Shown here: positions 32,009 to 39,830 of the stretch, in pieces
How positions within the stretch are numbered: the first letter of the stretch is position 1
Layout: each line of letters starts with the position of its first letter
Assembly (NCBI RefSeq): GCF_009647605.1
Contig: NZ_WJIF01000007.1
Coordinates: 113,150-177,149, forward strand
Direction of reading: 5' to 3'
DNA length: 64,000 nt
Origin: Agromyces agglutinans
GTDB lineage: Bacteria; Actinomycetota; Actinomycetes; Actinomycetales; Microbacteriaceae
Made by a program: the position numbers and the translations under genes
The notes under the pieces: generated by a model
The model's database searches: none
What the model saw: only the letters and a program-made list of their open reading frames with translations
Told to the model about the DNA's origin: nothing

Positions 32009-34459
32009 GTGCCTCATCCGCAACGATCGCACCGACGGGTGCTCCGAGCACTCGCGGCCGGAGCCGCCGCGCTGATCGCGCTCGGCGCGCTCGCGCCCAT
32101 CGGCCCAGCCGCGGCAGCCGCGCCCACGCCCCCGGCCGCGGGCGACGAATTCACGGCCGCCGACGGCGCCACGCTGCCCATTGCCGCGGTCAACCCCCCG
32201 AGCCGGCTGGCGGGCATGGTCGCGGTCTACACGCCGGCCTTCGGCGCGACGACGAAGACCAACGCGTTCGGCGGCGAGGCGGTGCTGCGCGCGTCCGAGG
32301 CATCCGGCGCCTACGTCGTCGAGCAGGTCTGCACCGTGCTCACCGCGTGCGCGGACCCGGCCTGGAAGAAGGGCGACAACGCGATCCCCGCCGACGGCGT
32401 CGTGCTCTCGGTCTCCCCCGGCGCCACCCCCGACGTGCGCGCCTGGCTGCGCGACCACGTGCGAGCCGGCGACACCGTGCGGATCGCACCGGTCGTCTCC
32501 CGTACCGCCTCGACGACGATCGACGCGGTGGACCCGACGGCGACCACCAACCCGAACGGCGTCGACGGCAACGGCGCCTGCTACCCCGGATGCCGCGGCG
32601 CCGAGCAGCTCGTCCAGTACACGGCGGCCTCGGCCCGCGCCACCACCGGCACGAACGACTTCGGGTACGAGGTCACCATCGAGGGCGGCGTCGTCACCGC
32701 CTCCGGCGGGAACAACCGGGAGATCCCCGACGAAGGCTACGTGCTCTCGGGCCACGGCTCGCGCGGCACCTGGCTGCAGGCGAACGCCGTGATCGGCGCG
32801 TCGATCGCGATCGACGGCACCACCCTCACCGCGACGGTCGACGAGCGCACGGCGATCTACGGCGCCGAGCGCGCGCTGGCGGACGCCGGAGCTCGCGCCG
32901 ACGCGGCGACGGCGTCGTGCCTCGCGTTCCCCGCCGACCTCGCCGCCGAGGCATCCACCGCCGCCGCGGCGAAGCTCGATGAGGCACGCGCCGCAGCCGC
33001 GACCGGCGACAAGGCCGGCGCCGTCGACCTCGCGGTCGAGGCGCGCTCGGCAGCCGAACTCGCCGCATACCGCACGGCCGAGTCGCGCCCCGCTGAGGGA
33101 CGCGCCACCTGGGTGCGCCCCGAGGAGACGACGCCCGACGCGATCGAGGCGACGCTCGACCGCATCGACGCCGCCGGCTTCAACATGGTCTTCCTCGAGA
33201 CGATCTACCAGGGCTACACGATCTTCCCGTCGGATGCGGCAGCGGCCGCCGGCGTCGCGAAGCAGCGCCCCGACATGGTCGGGTTCGACCCGCTGCAGGT
33301 CTGGATCGACGGCGCGCACGCGCGCGGCATCGAGCTGCACCCGTGGGTGCACACGTTCTTCGTCGGCGCCGACCAGACGGTCGGCCTCGGGCCCGTACTC
33401 ACGGCTCACCCCGACTGGGCCGCCGTGCAGCGCAAGGACGTCGGCAAGGCACTCGGCCCCTCGGTCGCCGAGCCCGGCTACTACTTCCTCGACGCCGCCG
33501 TGCCCGAGGCCCGCGCCTACGTGCAGTCGCTGCTCCGCGAGCTCATGACCGACTACGCGATCGACGGCATCCACCTCGACTACATCCGCTATCCGGTGTC
33601 GCAGCCGTGGGAGACCGCGGGCTACTCGTACAGCGACTACTCCCGCCAGACGTTCCAGTCGCTGCACGGCGTCGACCCGTACACGCTGACCCCGTCGGAC
33701 CCGGCCTGGCAGACCTGGACCGACTGGCGCATCGAGAACGTCACGTCGTTCGTCGGCGAGGTGCGCGTGATGCAGCAGCAGGTCGCACCCGAGGTCGCGC
33801 TCTCGGCCGCGGTGTTCGCCGACCCCGTCGACGGGCTCGACAAGAAGTTCCAGGACTGGGCCGGCTGGGTCGACCGCGGCTACGTCGACGTGCTGACGGG
33901 CATGTCGTTCGGCACCTCGGGCACCTCGGTCGCGCGCGACACCGAGGTGATGCGCGAACGCGTCGGCGACCACGAGTACCTCTACACCGCGACGTACGGA
34001 CCGTTCCGCGGCTCGACGCCCGCGACGGTGCTCGAGCAACTGCGCGCGGTCGGCGACGCGGGCTCCGACGGGGCCGGGCTCTTCGCCTGGAACCAACTCT
34101 CGGCCGGGCAGGCGGAGGCCCTGACCGAGGGCACCTACCGCGTCGACGCGGTCGCCCCGCACGCCGACCCGGTGGGCGCGGCGAAGGTCGGCATCCGTTC
34201 GCTGCTCGAGCAGGTCGGCGGAGCGGTCGACACGTGCGTCGACCGGCCGACCGGGGCCGTCGTGGCGGCCCGCCTGAACGCTGCCCTGCGCGCGCTCGAG
34301 TCCGAGCGCCTGGAGCGCGCCGCTCGCGACATCGAACGCGCGACCGCCGAGCTCGGCTCCCCTGCCGAGCCGGGGCCGGCCGCCTACGTCGCGCGCGCCG
34401 ACCGCGATCTCGACATGATCGGCCGGTGGATCGGCACGGAGCTCGAGCGCCGTGAGTGA
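32009..34459 (+). CDS. Secreted GH10-like (GHL10/DUF187) glycosidase with duplicated N-terminal domain
   Basis: 816-residue exported protein. GTG 32009 is chosen because AAGGAG lies 7 bases upstream; an in-frame ATG at 31985 has no such site. Signal peptide: RRVLRALAAGAAALIALGALA, cleavage near AAAA at about 38. Two related modules follow (roughly 65-165 and 200-300), each with a YT...TNxFGxE strand and an IPxxGxVLS...WL block. An Ala-rich helical linker precedes the GHL10 barrel from about 365 (ATWVRPEETTPDAIEATLDRI; GIELHPWVHTFFVG; DGIHLDYIRYP). It probably trims glycans outside the cell for the divergent importer. It ends at two hairpins. Confidence 0.85.
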   Translation: MPHPQRSHRRVLRALAAGAAALIALGALAPIGPAAAAAPTPPAAGDEFTAADGATLPIAAVNPPSRLAGMVAVYTPAFGATTKTNAFGGEAVLRASEASGAYVVEQVCTVLTACADPAWKKGDNAIPADGVVLSVSPGATPDVRAWLRDHVRAGDTVRIAPVVSRTASTTIDAVDPTATTNPNGVDGNGACYPGCRGAEQLVQYTAASARATTGTNDFGYEVTIEGGVVTASGGNNREIPDEGYVLSGHGSRGTWLQANAVIGASIAIDGTTLTATVDERTAIYGAERALADAGARADAATASCLAFPADLAAEASTAAAAKLDEARAAAATGDKAGAVDLAVEARSAAELAAYRTAESRPAEGRATWVRPEETTPDAIEATLDRIDAAGFNMVFLETIYQGYTIFPSDAAAAAGVAKQRPDMVGFDPLQVWIDGAHARGIELHPWVHTFFVGADQTVGLGPVLTAHPDWAAVQRKDVGKALGPSVAEPGYYFLDAAVPEARAYVQSLLRELMTDYAIDGIHLDYIRYPVSQPWETAGYSYSDYSRQTFQSLHGVDPYTLTPSDPAWQTWTDWRIENVTSFVGEVRVMQQQVAPEVALSAAVFADPVDGLDKKFQDWAGWVDRGYVDVLTGMSFGTSGTSVARDTEVMRERVGDHEYLYTATYGPFRGSTPATVLEQLRAVGDAGSDGAGLFAWNQLSAGQAEALTEGTYRVDAVAPHADPVGAAKVGIRSLLEQVGGAVDTCVDRPTGAVVAARLNAALRALESERLERAARDIERATAELGSPAEPGPAAYVARADRDLDMIGRWIGTELERRE

Positions 34460-34520
34460 GGCCGGCTGACCCCTCCGGCCAGTCGATGGGTGCCGGCACG
34501 TCGTCCCGGCGTGCCGGCAC
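34460..34520 (+). terminator. Tandem hairpins after GH10-like gene
   Basis: First hairpin GGCCGG/CCGGCC (34460-34480, 9-base loop), second GTGCCGGCACG/CGTGCCGGCAC (34490-34520, perfect 11-bp stem, 9-base loop). No T-tract; position directly after the stop suggests termination or 3' end protection. Confidence 0.6.
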
Positions 34521-34619
34521 TCCGACCGGTGCCGGCGGGCCTGAACCCAGGTCTTACGGAACCCGAACGGATGCGCCGTCGGCGGGGTCTCCCGTACGCG
34601 GCCCGCGTACGCTGGCAGC

Positions 34620-35363
34620 GTGTCCGCTGCTGCGCCATCGACGATCGGCAACGAGGACCTCGTCGGCCGACGCGTCCTGCTCGTCGACGACGACCCGACC
34701 GTAGCCGAGGTCGCGTCGAGTTACCTGCGTGCGGCGGGGTTCGTGGTGCAGGAGGCCGCCGATGGCTTCGCGGCGCTCGATGCCGCCGATGCCGGCCGGC
34801 CCGACCTGATCGTGCTCGACCGCATGCTGCCCGGCATCGACGGGCTCGAGGTGTTCCGGCGCCTTCGCGGGCGTTGCTCGACGCCGGTGATCATGCTGAC
34901 CGCGCTCGGTTCCGAGGACGACCGCATCGCCGGCCTCGAGGCGGGCGCCGACGACTACCTGGCGAAGCCGTTCTCCCCGCGCGAGCTGGTGCTTCGCGTG
35001 CAATCCGTCCTGCGCCGATCGATCGACGAGTTCACGCCCGAGTCCGTGCTCGAGTGCGGCGAGTTCCGGCTCGACCCGTCGGCGCGCGTCGCCACGAGGG
35101 CAGGCGCCGAGCTGGCGCTGACGTTGCGCGAGTTCGACCTGCTCGAATTCCTGCTCAAGCATCCCGACCAGGTGTTCAGCCGCGAGGAACTGCTGCGCAC
35201 CGTCTGGGGCTGGGCCTACGGCGACCTTTCGACGGTGACCGTGCACGTGCGCCGGCTGCGCGAGAAGATCGAGCGGAACCCGCGTTCGCCGACGATGCTG
35301 ACCACGGTCTGGGGCGTCGGCTACCGATTCACGACCACCGGACGTGCCGATGCCGTGGGCTGA
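34620..35363 (+). CDS. OmpR/PhoB-type response regulator
   Basis: 247-residue response regulator. Receiver domain with acidic pocket DDD at 23-25, phosphoacceptor Asp67 (VLDRMLPGIDG), Thr94 and Lys116 (YLAKPF). The C-terminal winged helix is of OmpR type (LTLREFDLLEFLLKHPDQVFSREELL; TVTVHVRRLREKIE; VWGVGYRF). The GTG start is preceded by TACGCT 6 bases away, so it is probably leaderless. The stop lies inside the kinase gene (about 20-base overlap). Target genes unknown; the thioredoxin/CcdA genes just downstream are candidates. Confidence 0.93.
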   Translation: MSAAAPSTIGNEDLVGRRVLLVDDDPTVAEVASSYLRAAGFVVQEAADGFAALDAADAGRPDLIVLDRMLPGIDGLEVFRRLRGRCSTPVIMLTALGSEDDRIAGLEAGADDYLAKPFSPRELVLRVQSVLRRSIDEFTPESVLECGEFRLDPSARVATRAGAELALTLREFDLLEFLLKHPDQVFSREELLRTVWGWAYGDLSTVTVHVRRLREKIERNPRSPTMLTTVWGVGYRFTTTGRADAVG

Positions 35364-36495
35364 CCTGGTCGCCGTCGCCGGAGTCGCACTCGCGACCTCC
35401 GCCCTCGTCGGGTGCCTGGGCGTCATCGCACTGCTCGCCCTGCGCCGCGTGTCGCTCGTCGTGCAGGTGTGCGTGCTCGTGCTCGTCGCGATCGCCGCGG
35501 TCACGGCGAGCATGGTCGCGGTGGCGAACGAGATGTACCTCTCGGAGCACGATCTCACCGTCGCCATCGCGGTCGCCGTGATCTCGGGCCTCGTCTCGCT
35601 CCTGCTCGTCGCGGTGCTCGGCGTGCTCATCGCACGCAGCGCGCGCCGGTTGTCGGACGCCGCACGCCGGATCGGCGCCGGCGAGCGGATCGAATCGACG
35701 GGCGCCCGCGCCACCAACGAGCTCAACCGGCTCGCCGAGGAACTCGTCACGACGAGCGCCAAGCTCGCCGAGTCGCGCGAGCACGAGGAGCGCACCGAGG
35801 CATCCCGGCGGGAGTTGGTCGCCTGGATCTCGCATGACCTGCGGACCCCGCTCGCGGGCATCCGTGCCATGGCCGAGGCGCTCGAAGACGGCATCGCCCC
35901 CGATCCCGCGCGCTACCACCGGCAGATCCGCCAGCAGGTCGACCGGCTCTCGGGAATGGTCGACGACCTCTTCGAACTGTCGAAGATCGACTCCGATGCG
36001 CTGCACCTCTCGCCGGAGGAGGTTTCACTCCCCGACATCGTCAGCGATGCGGTCGCCGAGCTTCGCCCCGCGTCGAAGGGCCGGGACATCCGGGTCGACC
36101 CGCTGCCCGCGCAGGATCTCGTGGTGATGGCCGATCCGCGCGAACTCTCGCGCGCCATCGGCAACCTCCTGATGAACGCGATCCAGCACACGCCGCAGGG
36201 CACGCCGATCACCGTCGGCGTCGGGACCCTCGATGACCGGGCCGTGGTCTCGGTGACCGACAGTGGTGGCGGCATCGACGCCGACGACCTCGACCGCGTG
36301 TTCGAGCCGGCATGGCGCGGCTCGCGCGCACGCACGCCGGCTGTCGGCGACGGCGCAGGCGCGGGGGCCGGCCTCGGCCTCGCGATCGTCAAGGGCATCA
36401 TGATCGCGCACGGCGGCGAGGTGACGGTGCGCAACATCCCGGGCGGATGCCGGTTCGAGCTGTTGCTGCCGCGCGAGGCGTCGATCGGCTCCTGA
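35344..36495 (+). CDS. Sensor histidine kinase
   Basis: 383-residue membrane kinase with about three hydrophobic segments (roughly 10-31, 39-62, 73-97) and almost no extracytoplasmic domain, so it senses the membrane or a cytosolic cue. HAMP-like linker, then the H-box AWISHDLRTPLAG with His164, N-box NLLMNAIQHTPQG, and G-boxes DSGGGI and GAGLGLAIVKGI. It starts inside the response regulator gene; GTG 35344 or ATG 35350 are both possible. It forms a two-component pair with the upstream regulator; the signal is unknown. Confidence 0.93.
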   Translation: MPMPWADLVAVAGVALATSALVGCLGVIALLALRRVSLVVQVCVLVLVAIAAVTASMVAVANEMYLSEHDLTVAIAVAVISGLVSLLLVAVLGVLIARSARRLSDAARRIGAGERIESTGARATNELNRLAEELVTTSAKLAESREHEERTEASRRELVAWISHDLRTPLAGIRAMAEALEDGIAPDPARYHRQIRQQVDRLSGMVDDLFELSKIDSDALHLSPEEVSLPDIVSDAVAELRPASKGRDIRVDPLPAQDLVVMADPRELSRAIGNLLMNAIQHTPQGTPITVGVGTLDDRAVVSVTDSGGGIDADDLDRVFEPAWRGSRARTPAVGDGAGAGAGLGLAIVKGIMIAHGGEVTVRNIPGGCRFELLLPREASIGS

Positions 36496-36602
36496 TTCGG
36501 AAGTGCGGCCGAGCCGCAGGCGCGATGTCATCGTTTCGTCATGCTCAGGCGAGGACGGCGGCGGAGGCGCTGGCTACCGTGGTGTGCGGACGAAAGGTTC
36601 CC

Positions 36603-37127
36603 ATGGACATGACGACGCGAGGATCGGCGTCTCGCCGCGCGGGCGTTTCGATCGCGCTGCTGGCGGCGCTCGCCCTGGCGGGCTGCGCTTCGGGAACCAC
36701 GGAAGCCTCGGGCACGGGTTCGCCCGCTCCGACAAGCGCTTCCCCGACCACGGATCCGTCGGATGCTGCGCCAGCCGCCTCCGACGCGGCATCCGAACCG
36801 CCCGCCGCACCCGAGGACACGGCAGGCGCCTATGTCGAGTACACCGACGGCGCGATCGAGTCGACCGCCGGCTCCAAGGTGCTGTTCTTCCACGCAAGCT
36901 GGTGCCCGCAGTGCCGTGCGCTCGACGAGCAGTTGCAGGCCGAGGGCGCGCCCGACGGCCTCACGGTGTTCAAGGTCGACTACGACAGCCGCACCGACCT
37001 GCGCCAGAAGTACGGCGTGACGCTGCAGACCACCGTCGTCTTCGTCGACGATGCCGGCGAGGCGATCTCGAGCAGCGTGCTCTACGACGACCCGTCGATC
37101 GAGTCGCTGCTCGCCGCACGGCCGTGA
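36603..37127 (+). CDS. Thioredoxin-like lipoprotein
   Basis: 174-residue exported thioredoxin-fold protein. Lipobox LAGC with lipidated Cys28, a Ser/Pro/Ala-rich linker (about 30-72), then thioredoxin domain with active site WCPQC (Cys101, Cys104). GAAAGG precedes the ATG. The stop overlaps the ccdA start (GTGA). Together they form an extracytoplasmic reductase couple: CcdA carries electrons across the membrane to this protein, which reduces disulfides of cytochrome-maturation or other surface proteins. Confidence 0.9.
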   Translation: MDMTTRGSASRRAGVSIALLAALALAGCASGTTEASGTGSPAPTSASPTTDPSDAAPAASDAASEPPAAPEDTAGAYVEYTDGAIESTAGSKVLFFHASWCPQCRALDEQLQAEGAPDGLTVFKVDYDSRTDLRQKYGVTLQTTVVFVDDAGEAISSSVLYDDPSIESLLAARP

Positions 37128-37873
37128 CCGCCTCGCTGGTGCTGGCCCTCGCCGCCGGCGTGCTCACCGTCGCGGCGCCCTGCGTGCTGCCCCTGCTGCC
37201 GGTGGTCGTGGGCGGTTCGATGATCGGCGGCGGCGGTGCCGACGCCTCTCGGCGCCAGCGTTGGCGGCCCTACATCATCGCGGGCTCGCTCGCCGTGAGC
37301 GTCGTGGTCTTCACGCTGGCGCTGAAGGCGACGACCGCGCTGCTCGGGGTACCGCCGCAGGTGTGGCAGGTGGTCTCGGGCGTCATCATCATCCTGCTCG
37401 GCATCGACCTGCTGTTCCCCGTGCTGTGGGACCGCCTGGCGATCGCGCTCCGGCTCCAGTCGAGGAGCGGTGCCATGCTCGACCGCTCCGTCTCGCGGCA
37501 GAGCGTCGCCGGCGACGTCCTCACCGGCGCGGCGCTGGGCCCGGTCTTCTCGAGCTGCAGCCCGACCTATGCGCTCATCGTCGCTGCGGTGCTGCCGGTG
37601 TCGTTCGTCGAGGGCCTCGGCTACGTCATCGCCTACGCGGTCGGCCTCGCCGGGATGCTGCTGCTCATCGCACTGCTCGGTCGAGGACTCGTGCGCCGGC
37701 TCGGCTGGCTCGCTCAACCGAACGGCTGGTTCCGTCGCACGATCGGTGCGATCTTCGTGCTCGTCGGCATCGCCGTGATCACCGGCTTCGACAAGCAGCT
37801 CCAGACCTGGATCCTCGATGCCGGCCTGTACGACCCCATCGCGCGGCTCGAGGAGCTGATCGGAGCCGGCTGA
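37124..37873 (+). CDS. ccdA: CcdA-type cytochrome c biogenesis / electron-transfer membrane protein
   Basis: 249-residue DsbD/CcdA-family protein with about six membrane segments. The redox cysteines are in LTVAAPCVLPLLPVVVGG (about Cys20) and GPVFSSCSPTYALIV (about Cys142), the usual pair in membrane segments 1 and 4. It overlaps the thioredoxin-like gene by 4 bases. It passes reducing equivalents from cytosolic thioredoxin outward. No ResB/ResC genes follow, so the partner system is elsewhere or the pair serves general disulfide reduction. Confidence 0.9.
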   Translation: MTASLVLALAAGVLTVAAPCVLPLLPVVVGGSMIGGGGADASRRQRWRPYIIAGSLAVSVVVFTLALKATTALLGVPPQVWQVVSGVIIILLGIDLLFPVLWDRLAIALRLQSRSGAMLDRSVSRQSVAGDVLTGAALGPVFSSCSPTYALIVAAVLPVSFVEGLGYVIAYAVGLAGMLLLIALLGRGLVRRLGWLAQPNGWFRRTIGAIFVLVGIAVITGFDKQLQTWILDAGLYDPIARLEELIGAG

Positions 37874-37901
37874 GGCGCGACTCGCCCGAGCGCCCCCGGG
37901 C

Positions 37902-38936
37902 TCAGAGCCAACCGCGTCGTTTGAACATCACGTAGATGATCACGTCGACGACGACGATCGCGCCGGCGATCGCGATCCAGCCGAACTGCCATTGCACGAG
38001 CGGCAGGTTCTTGAAGTTCATGCCGTAGAGGCCGGCGATGAGGGTGGGCAGCGCCAGGAGCGCGGCGAACGCCGAGATGGTGCGCATGTCCTGGTTCTGC
38101 CTCGCCGAGACGTTGTTCTCATGGCTGGAGAGGATCGCGTCGAGCGCGCGGCTCTGGTCGTTGATCAGGGCTGCGGTGCCTGCGGCGTCGTCGAGCAGGT
38201 CGTGGAGGTACGGCACGATATGCTCCCGGCCGACGGTGAGCGACTCCAGGTGCTCGGTGCTCGCCCGGAGCGCGGCGGCGATGCTCGAGACGGCACGGTC
38301 GATCCGGCCGATGTCCTTGCGGATCTTGTAGATGCGGCGATGGTCCTCGGAGGTGCTGTCGTTGAAGACCTGCTCCTCGAGCTCCTCGAGATCGGCTTCC
38401 ACGTCGGCCGCGGCCTTCGCGTAGCCGTCGACGATGTCGGCCATGATCGTGTACGCCGCCGGCATCGCGGCGTTGCGGAGTTCCTCGGGCGAGTCCTGCA
38501 GCAGCCTGGGCAGGTCGGTGAGTTCGCCGCCTTGACCGCGCTGCACGGTCAGCAGCCAGCCGTCGCCGATGTAGAGGTAGGTCTGCCCCAGCACGAGATC
38601 GTCGGACTCCTCGGCGGGCAGGATGCTCCACAGCAGGATGAAGAGGTGCTCGGCGAACTTCTGCACCTTGGGTTGCTGTCGGCCCGACACCACGTCCGCA
38701 GCCGCGATCGGGTGGATGTTCAAGGTCTCGCGCGCACCGTTGACGGTGTCCTCGTCGGGGTCGACCAGGTGCAGCCAGACGAACCCATCGTGACGCTGCG
38801 CCTTCGCAACGAGCTTGGGGATGTCGGCGAGGTCGACCTCGACCGGCTCGATGTCATCGCTCACGACGAACACGTCGAGCTTCGCCTCCCCGGCGGTCGA
38901 TTCGTCGGTCGCGGCATCCTGCTGCGTATCGGTCAT
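37902..38936 (-). CDS. corA: CorA-family magnesium/cobalt channel
   Basis: 344-residue CorA channel. A long acidic, coiled-coil cytoplasmic N-terminal funnel (ADVEADLEELEEQVFN region) precedes two C-terminal membrane helices with the signature GLYGMNF in the loop between them and the basic end FKRRGWL. A TACCAT box ends 6 bases before the ATG, so it is probably leaderless. It converges on ccdA and lies 53 bases downstream of the cupin gene on the same strand. Confidence 0.93.
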   Translation of the reverse strand: MTDTQQDAATDESTAGEAKLDVFVVSDDIEPVEVDLADIPKLVAKAQRHDGFVWLHLVDPDEDTVNGARETLNIHPIAAADVVSGRQQPKVQKFAEHLFILLWSILPAEESDDLVLGQTYLYIGDGWLLTVQRGQGGELTDLPRLLQDSPEELRNAAMPAAYTIMADIVDGYAKAAADVEADLEELEEQVFNDSTSEDHRRIYKIRKDIGRIDRAVSSIAAALRASTEHLESLTVGREHIVPYLHDLLDDAAGTAALINDQSRALDAILSSHENNVSARQNQDMRTISAFAALLALPTLIAGLYGMNFKNLPLVQWQFGWIAIAGAIVVVDVIIYVMFKRRGWL

Positions 38937-38989
38937 GTCCGAATGGTACGACCGGAGGGGTGAGACCGCCCGGGATGCATGCCGTGAGC

Positions 38990-39355
38990 TCAGCCGAGCT
39001 CCCGGAGTGCCGCTGTCAGGTCGCCTCCGGCATCGCCGGTGTTGACCGTGCCCTTCGGTTCGAACAGGATCGCGTGGACCTCCTCGACCGCCTTCGGGCA
39101 GTGCTCGACTCCCTTCGGCACGACGAACACATCGTTCGGCCCCATAAGCACGTCGCGATCGCGGAGCTGGATCGTGAGCTCGCCCTGCACCACCATGAAC
39201 AGCTCGTCGGTGTCGGGGTGCGTATGCCAGACGAACTCGCCCTGGAGTTTGACCACCTTCACGTCGTAGTCGTTGATGCTCGTCAGTCGATGGGGTTGCC
39301 AGTGCTCGCCGATCGCTGCGAGCGCCGCCTGGATGTTGCGGACGTCGTCGGTCAT
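38990..39355 (-). CDS. Cupin-domain protein
   Basis: 121-residue single-domain cupin. Metal-site motifs: WHTHPDTDELFMVVQGELTIQ (His44, His46, Glu51 region) and FVVPKGVEHCPKA (His about 84). A TAGGAT box ends 6 bases before the ATG. Small cupins of this type act as mannose-6-phosphate-isomerase-like or dioxygenase-like enzymes or as binding proteins; the role here is unknown. Confidence 0.85.
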   Translation of the reverse strand: MTDDVRNIQAALAAIGEHWQPHRLTSINDYDVKVVKLQGEFVWHTHPDTDELFMVVQGELTIQLRDRDVLMGPNDVFVVPKGVEHCPKAVEEVHAILFEPKGTVNTGDAGGDLTAALRELG

Positions 39356-39420
39356 GCCTGCATCCTACGGTCGCCGTCGCGAAGCAGAACCGGTCGGCGC
39401 CGATGCTCCGGAAACGAGAA

Positions 39421-39451
39421 AATCCGGCGCAGCCTGAGGCTGCGCCGGATT
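39421..39451 (-). terminator. Rho-independent terminator of tRNA-fMet
   Basis: A perfect 14-bp stem (AATCCGGCGCAGCC and complement) with a 3-base loop, followed on the minus strand by TTTTCTCGTTT. It lies 37 bases beyond the tRNA 3' end. Confidence 0.9.
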
Positions 39452-39487
39452 CGTGCCCGATCGGAAATCGACTCCGACCGGGACTTC

Positions 39488-39564
39488 TGGTTGCGGGGGC
39501 AGGATTTGAACCTACGACCTCTGGGTTATGAGCCCAGCGAGCTACCGAACTGCTCCACCCCGCG
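39488..39564 (-). tRNA. tRNA-fMet (CAT), initiator
   Basis: 77-base tRNA with encoded CCA. Anticodon CAT sits in the stem CTGGG/CCCAG, whose three consecutive G:C pairs are the initiator mark. The acceptor stem CGCGGGG/CCCCGCA has the C1-A72 mismatch required of initiator tRNA. T-loop GTTCAAATC is normal. A strong terminator follows. Confidence 0.97.
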
Positions 39565-39576
39565 GCACGAGAGATG

Positions 39577-39606
39577 ACTCTAGCATGCGAAACCGATCGC
39601 CGTCGA
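39577..39606 (-). promoter_or_regulatory. Promoter of tRNA-fMet
   Basis: On the minus strand a TAGAGT -10 box (39582-39577) lies 12 bases before the tRNA and TCGACG is 18 bases further upstream. Confidence 0.45.
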
Positions 39607-39744
39607 ATCGAGGCCGACCCGAGCACCGCAACCCGCGAACGACGCCACCTGTGCACCCACTGCACACTCAGCCGTTTCCGCTGGAGGTCGCCACAGCGGA
39701 ACCCCGCGCTCCATGCACGCTTCCCCACACTTTGTAAAGACTCC

Positions 39745-39774
39745 TTCCATATCCGGATGCCCCGTTGCTACGGT
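39745..39774 (+). promoter_or_regulatory. Probable chitinase promoter
   Basis: TTCCAT (39745-39750), 18 bases, TACGGT (39769-39774). A small palindrome CTTTGTAAAG lies just upstream and could bind a regulator. Confidence 0.4.
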
Positions 39775-39790
39775 CCCCTCAACGACCACC

Positions 39791-39808
39791 GGCCCGGCCC
39801 GCCGGGCC
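39791..39808 (+). promoter_or_regulatory. 5' leader hairpin of chitinase gene
   Basis: GGCCCGG, loop CCCG, CCGGGCC, a perfect 7-bp GC stem ending 22 bases before the start codon. It could stabilise the leader or modulate translation. Confidence 0.55.
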
Positions 39809-39830
39809 CCGAAGAACGATGGGGTTCCAC

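Noticed and set aside
31913-34651. Very long open frame on the minus strand opposite the GH10-like gene
   Set aside because: Composition is Arg/Gly/Val-rich shadow sequence of a high-GC gene, without family motifs or ribosome site. The plus-strand frame has a signal peptide and known domains.
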